Shown: in pieces, positions 6,055 to 7,208 of the stretch
Layout of the letters: every line of letters starts with the position of its first letter
Position numbering within the stretch: the stretch's first letter is position 1
Source of the DNA: an uncultured Flavobacteriales bacterium
GTDB lineage: Bacteria > Bacteroidota > Bacteroidia > Flavobacteriales_D > Sanyastnellaceae
Length of the DNA stretch: 7,208 bases
Reading direction: 5' to 3'
NCBI GenBank assembly: GCA_937897625.1
Contig: CALCNZ010000089.1
Coordinates: 1 to 7,208, forward strand
The notes under the pieces: generated by a model
The model's input: only the letters and a program-made list of their open reading frames with translations
Databases searched by the model: none
What the model was told of the DNA's origin: nothing
Translations under genes and position numbers: made by a program

Positions 6055-6085
6055 AGTAATCGTTATTGATTCGTTCAAACAATGG

Positions 6086-6105
6086 GTTGTGAGTTACTTC
6101 ACAAC
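6086..6105. promoter_or_regulatory. Perfect inverted repeat in the sod leader
   Basis: GTTGTGA and TCACAAC (7 bp) flank a 6-nt centre. It lies between the sod -7 box and the sod start, beginning about 3 nt after the predicted transcript start. It could form a hairpin at the 5' end of the sod mRNA or be an operator for a dimeric regulator. The sequence alone does not decide which. Confidence 0.5.
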
Positions 6106-6112
6106 TCTCCGC

Positions 6113-6120
6113 CAAATGTA
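6113..6120 (-). promoter_or_regulatory. Bacteroidota-type -7 box of sod
   Basis: On the minus strand this reads TACATTTG, an exact TAnnTTTG match. Transcription would begin near 6108, leaving a leader of about 54 nt before the ATG at 6054. A weak -33 candidate, GTTTA, lies about 20 nt upstream on the minus strand and would overlap the -7 box of the divergent gene. Confidence 0.55.
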
Positions 6121-6134
6121 GTTCATACACCGAG

Positions 6135-6142
6135 TACTTTTA
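6135..6142 (+). promoter_or_regulatory. Probable -7 box of the AsmA-like gene
   Basis: TACTTTTA matches TAnnTTTG at all but the last base and ends 8 nt before the ATG at 6151. It lies 14 bp from the divergent sod box, so the two promoters may compete. Confidence 0.4.
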
Positions 6143-6150
6143 AACGAAGA

Positions 6151-7208
6151 ATGGAAGAAGTAAAAGAAATAGAAGGTGGGCCTGTTCTGCAGGAAAAGAA
6201 ACCCATTTCAACAAGCAGAAAGTGGCTGAAGCGCATTCTGATTGGCTTATTCGCGTTGATAGCACTTCTCTTTTCCGGATTAGTCATTGCTGTGACAGTT
6301 TATGAAGATGAAATTGTAACCTACGCCCTTCAAACTGTTCAAGAAAATTTAAAAACAAAGTCGAGTATTCGCGAAGCCGACCTCACCCTCTGGAACAATT
6401 TCCCTTCCGTATCGATTCGTTTCAAAGATATTTATATTGAAGAAAATTCGAAGTCGCACGACACCTTACTCTTTGCGAAAGAATTGTACTTGTCTTTCGA
6501 CATTATTGACCTTTTCAGCGGAAAGTATAACATTGATGAAATTGAAGCGAAGAACGGTTCGTTCAACATGCGGGTGGACCGAAAAGGCCAATTGAATTGG
6601 GATGTGTGGAAGGCCGATACTTCTTCCACCCCAAACGAAAAATTCAAAATACAACTCCAAGATATTGTTGGAGAAAATATCTCTTACCTCTACGAAGACG
6701 AGCAGGAAAAAACATATGTAGATGTTAAGTTGAAGAAATTACAGGCTTCTGGAAAATTTACAGAAAAGCAATTCTTGTTGGATATTGAAACCTCTGCACA
6801 CATGAATGTGTTGTACGCAGGCGAAACAGAGATGCTTCGCAAGCGAAACATTGGGCTCGATTCAAAGATGCAAGTGAACCTCGACAACAATACGTTTGTG
6901 ATTCAAACAGCGGAATTGTTGTTGGAAGAGGTGCCGCTGAATGTCACGGGCAGCTTGGATTACGGCGATCATCCGAGCATTGACTTGCACATTGCAGAAA
7001 CAGATTTAGATCTGAAAGAAGGAATTCAATTGTTACCCAAATCCATGCAGGTTCAGCTTGAACCTTATGCTCCTTCAGGAGATGTGCATTTCAATTTCGA
7101 TATGACCGGTCCCTTCGAAAACTTGAACGTTGCTTCAAACTTCTCGGTGAAAGATGGGGAATTGGTGGAAATAAATTCCGGCGTTGACTTGCATTCCATT
7201 CAATTAAC
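6151..7208 (+). CDS. AsmA-like envelope protein, N-terminal part (partial, runs off right edge)
   Basis: The frame is open from the ATG at 6151 to the right edge, giving 352 codons with no stop. A short charged cytoplasmic tail (1-27) precedes one membrane helix at about residues 28-50 (RILIGLFALIALLFSGLVIA region). A long region rich in beta strands follows outside. The stretch after the helix, with TLWNNFPSVSIRFKDIYI (about 77-94) and FNMRVDRKGQLNWDVW (about 133-148), is the typical start of AsmA-family proteins of Bacteroidota. These are large inner-membrane-anchored proteins related to TamB and YhdP, thought to bridge the periplasm in lipid transport or outer membrane assembly; the role here is inferred from family. 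An in-frame ATG at 6082 would translate the sod promoter region, so 6151 is preferred. Confidence 0.82.
   Translation, partial: MEEVKEIEGGPVLQEKKPISTSRKWLKRILIGLFALIALLFSGLVIAVTVYEDEIVTYALQTVQENLKTKSSIREADLTLWNNFPSVSIRFKDIYIEENSKSHDTLLFAKELYLSFDIIDLFSGKYNIDEIEAKNGSFNMRVDRKGQLNWDVWKADTSSTPNEKFKIQLQDIVGENISYLYEDEQEKTYVDVKLKKLQASGKFTEKQFLLDIETSAHMNVLYAGETEMLRKRNIGLDSKMQVNLDNNTFVIQTAELLLEEVPLNVTGSLDYGDHPSIDLHIAETDLDLKEGIQLLPKSMQVQLEPYAPSGDVHFNFDMTGPFENLNVASNFSVKDGELVEINSGVDLHSIQL

Noticed and set aside
6055..6078. Superoxide dismutase start at 6078
   Set aside because: It would put eight polar residues ahead of a clean signal peptide that begins at the ATG at 6054.

Overview
The window looks like chromosomal DNA of a Bacteroidota species, most likely a Flavobacteriales member. 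The signs are a DUF2480 protein, an IspD with the FHSVKNGL signature usual in that phylum, an AsmA-like protein and a sensor kinase of Bacteroidota type, promoter -7 boxes of the form TAnnTTTG, and no clear Shine-Dalgarno sequences. The genus cannot be named from this sequence.

Layout: a leftward block of four tightly packed genes fills 1-4491. In transcription order it holds a NeuB-family sialic-acid-type synthase, IspD of the MEP isoprenoid pathway, oligopeptidase B, and the N-terminal part of a membrane sensor kinase that runs off the left edge. Gaps are only 1-10 nt, so it is probably one operon. To the right lie a DUF2480 gene (+, 4661-5155), an exported Mn-type superoxide dismutase (-, 5377-6054) and, divergent from it, the start of an AsmA-like envelope protein (+, 6151 to the right edge). 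The visible genes do not form one pathway; envelope and oxidative-stress functions recur.

The unusual content is intergenic. The spaces on both sides of the DUF2480 gene are packed with 22 tiny perfect hairpins: 7 between neuB and DUF2480 and 15 between DUF2480 and sod. Each is a 3-6 bp stem that begins with C and ends with G, closed by 2-3 nt, and separated from the next by the tetranucleotide ATGA (TCAT on the other strand). There are 15 different stem sequences, yet all 97 base pairs are Watson-Crick. Fifteen of the 18 three-base loops read GNA on one strand or the other (GAA, GGA, GCA and GTA all occur). GNA is the loop class known to form exceptionally stable single-stranded DNA mini-hairpins. 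The second array changes orientation near 5249-5256, so each half reads in the same sense as the gene running into it, and the ATGA spacers supply the stop codons of both genes. I do not recognise this as a named repeat family and consider it the best candidate for an undescribed element.

A further pattern is that the -7 boxes of neuB and DUF2480 each end exactly 4 nt before the start codon, which suggests leaderless mRNAs.
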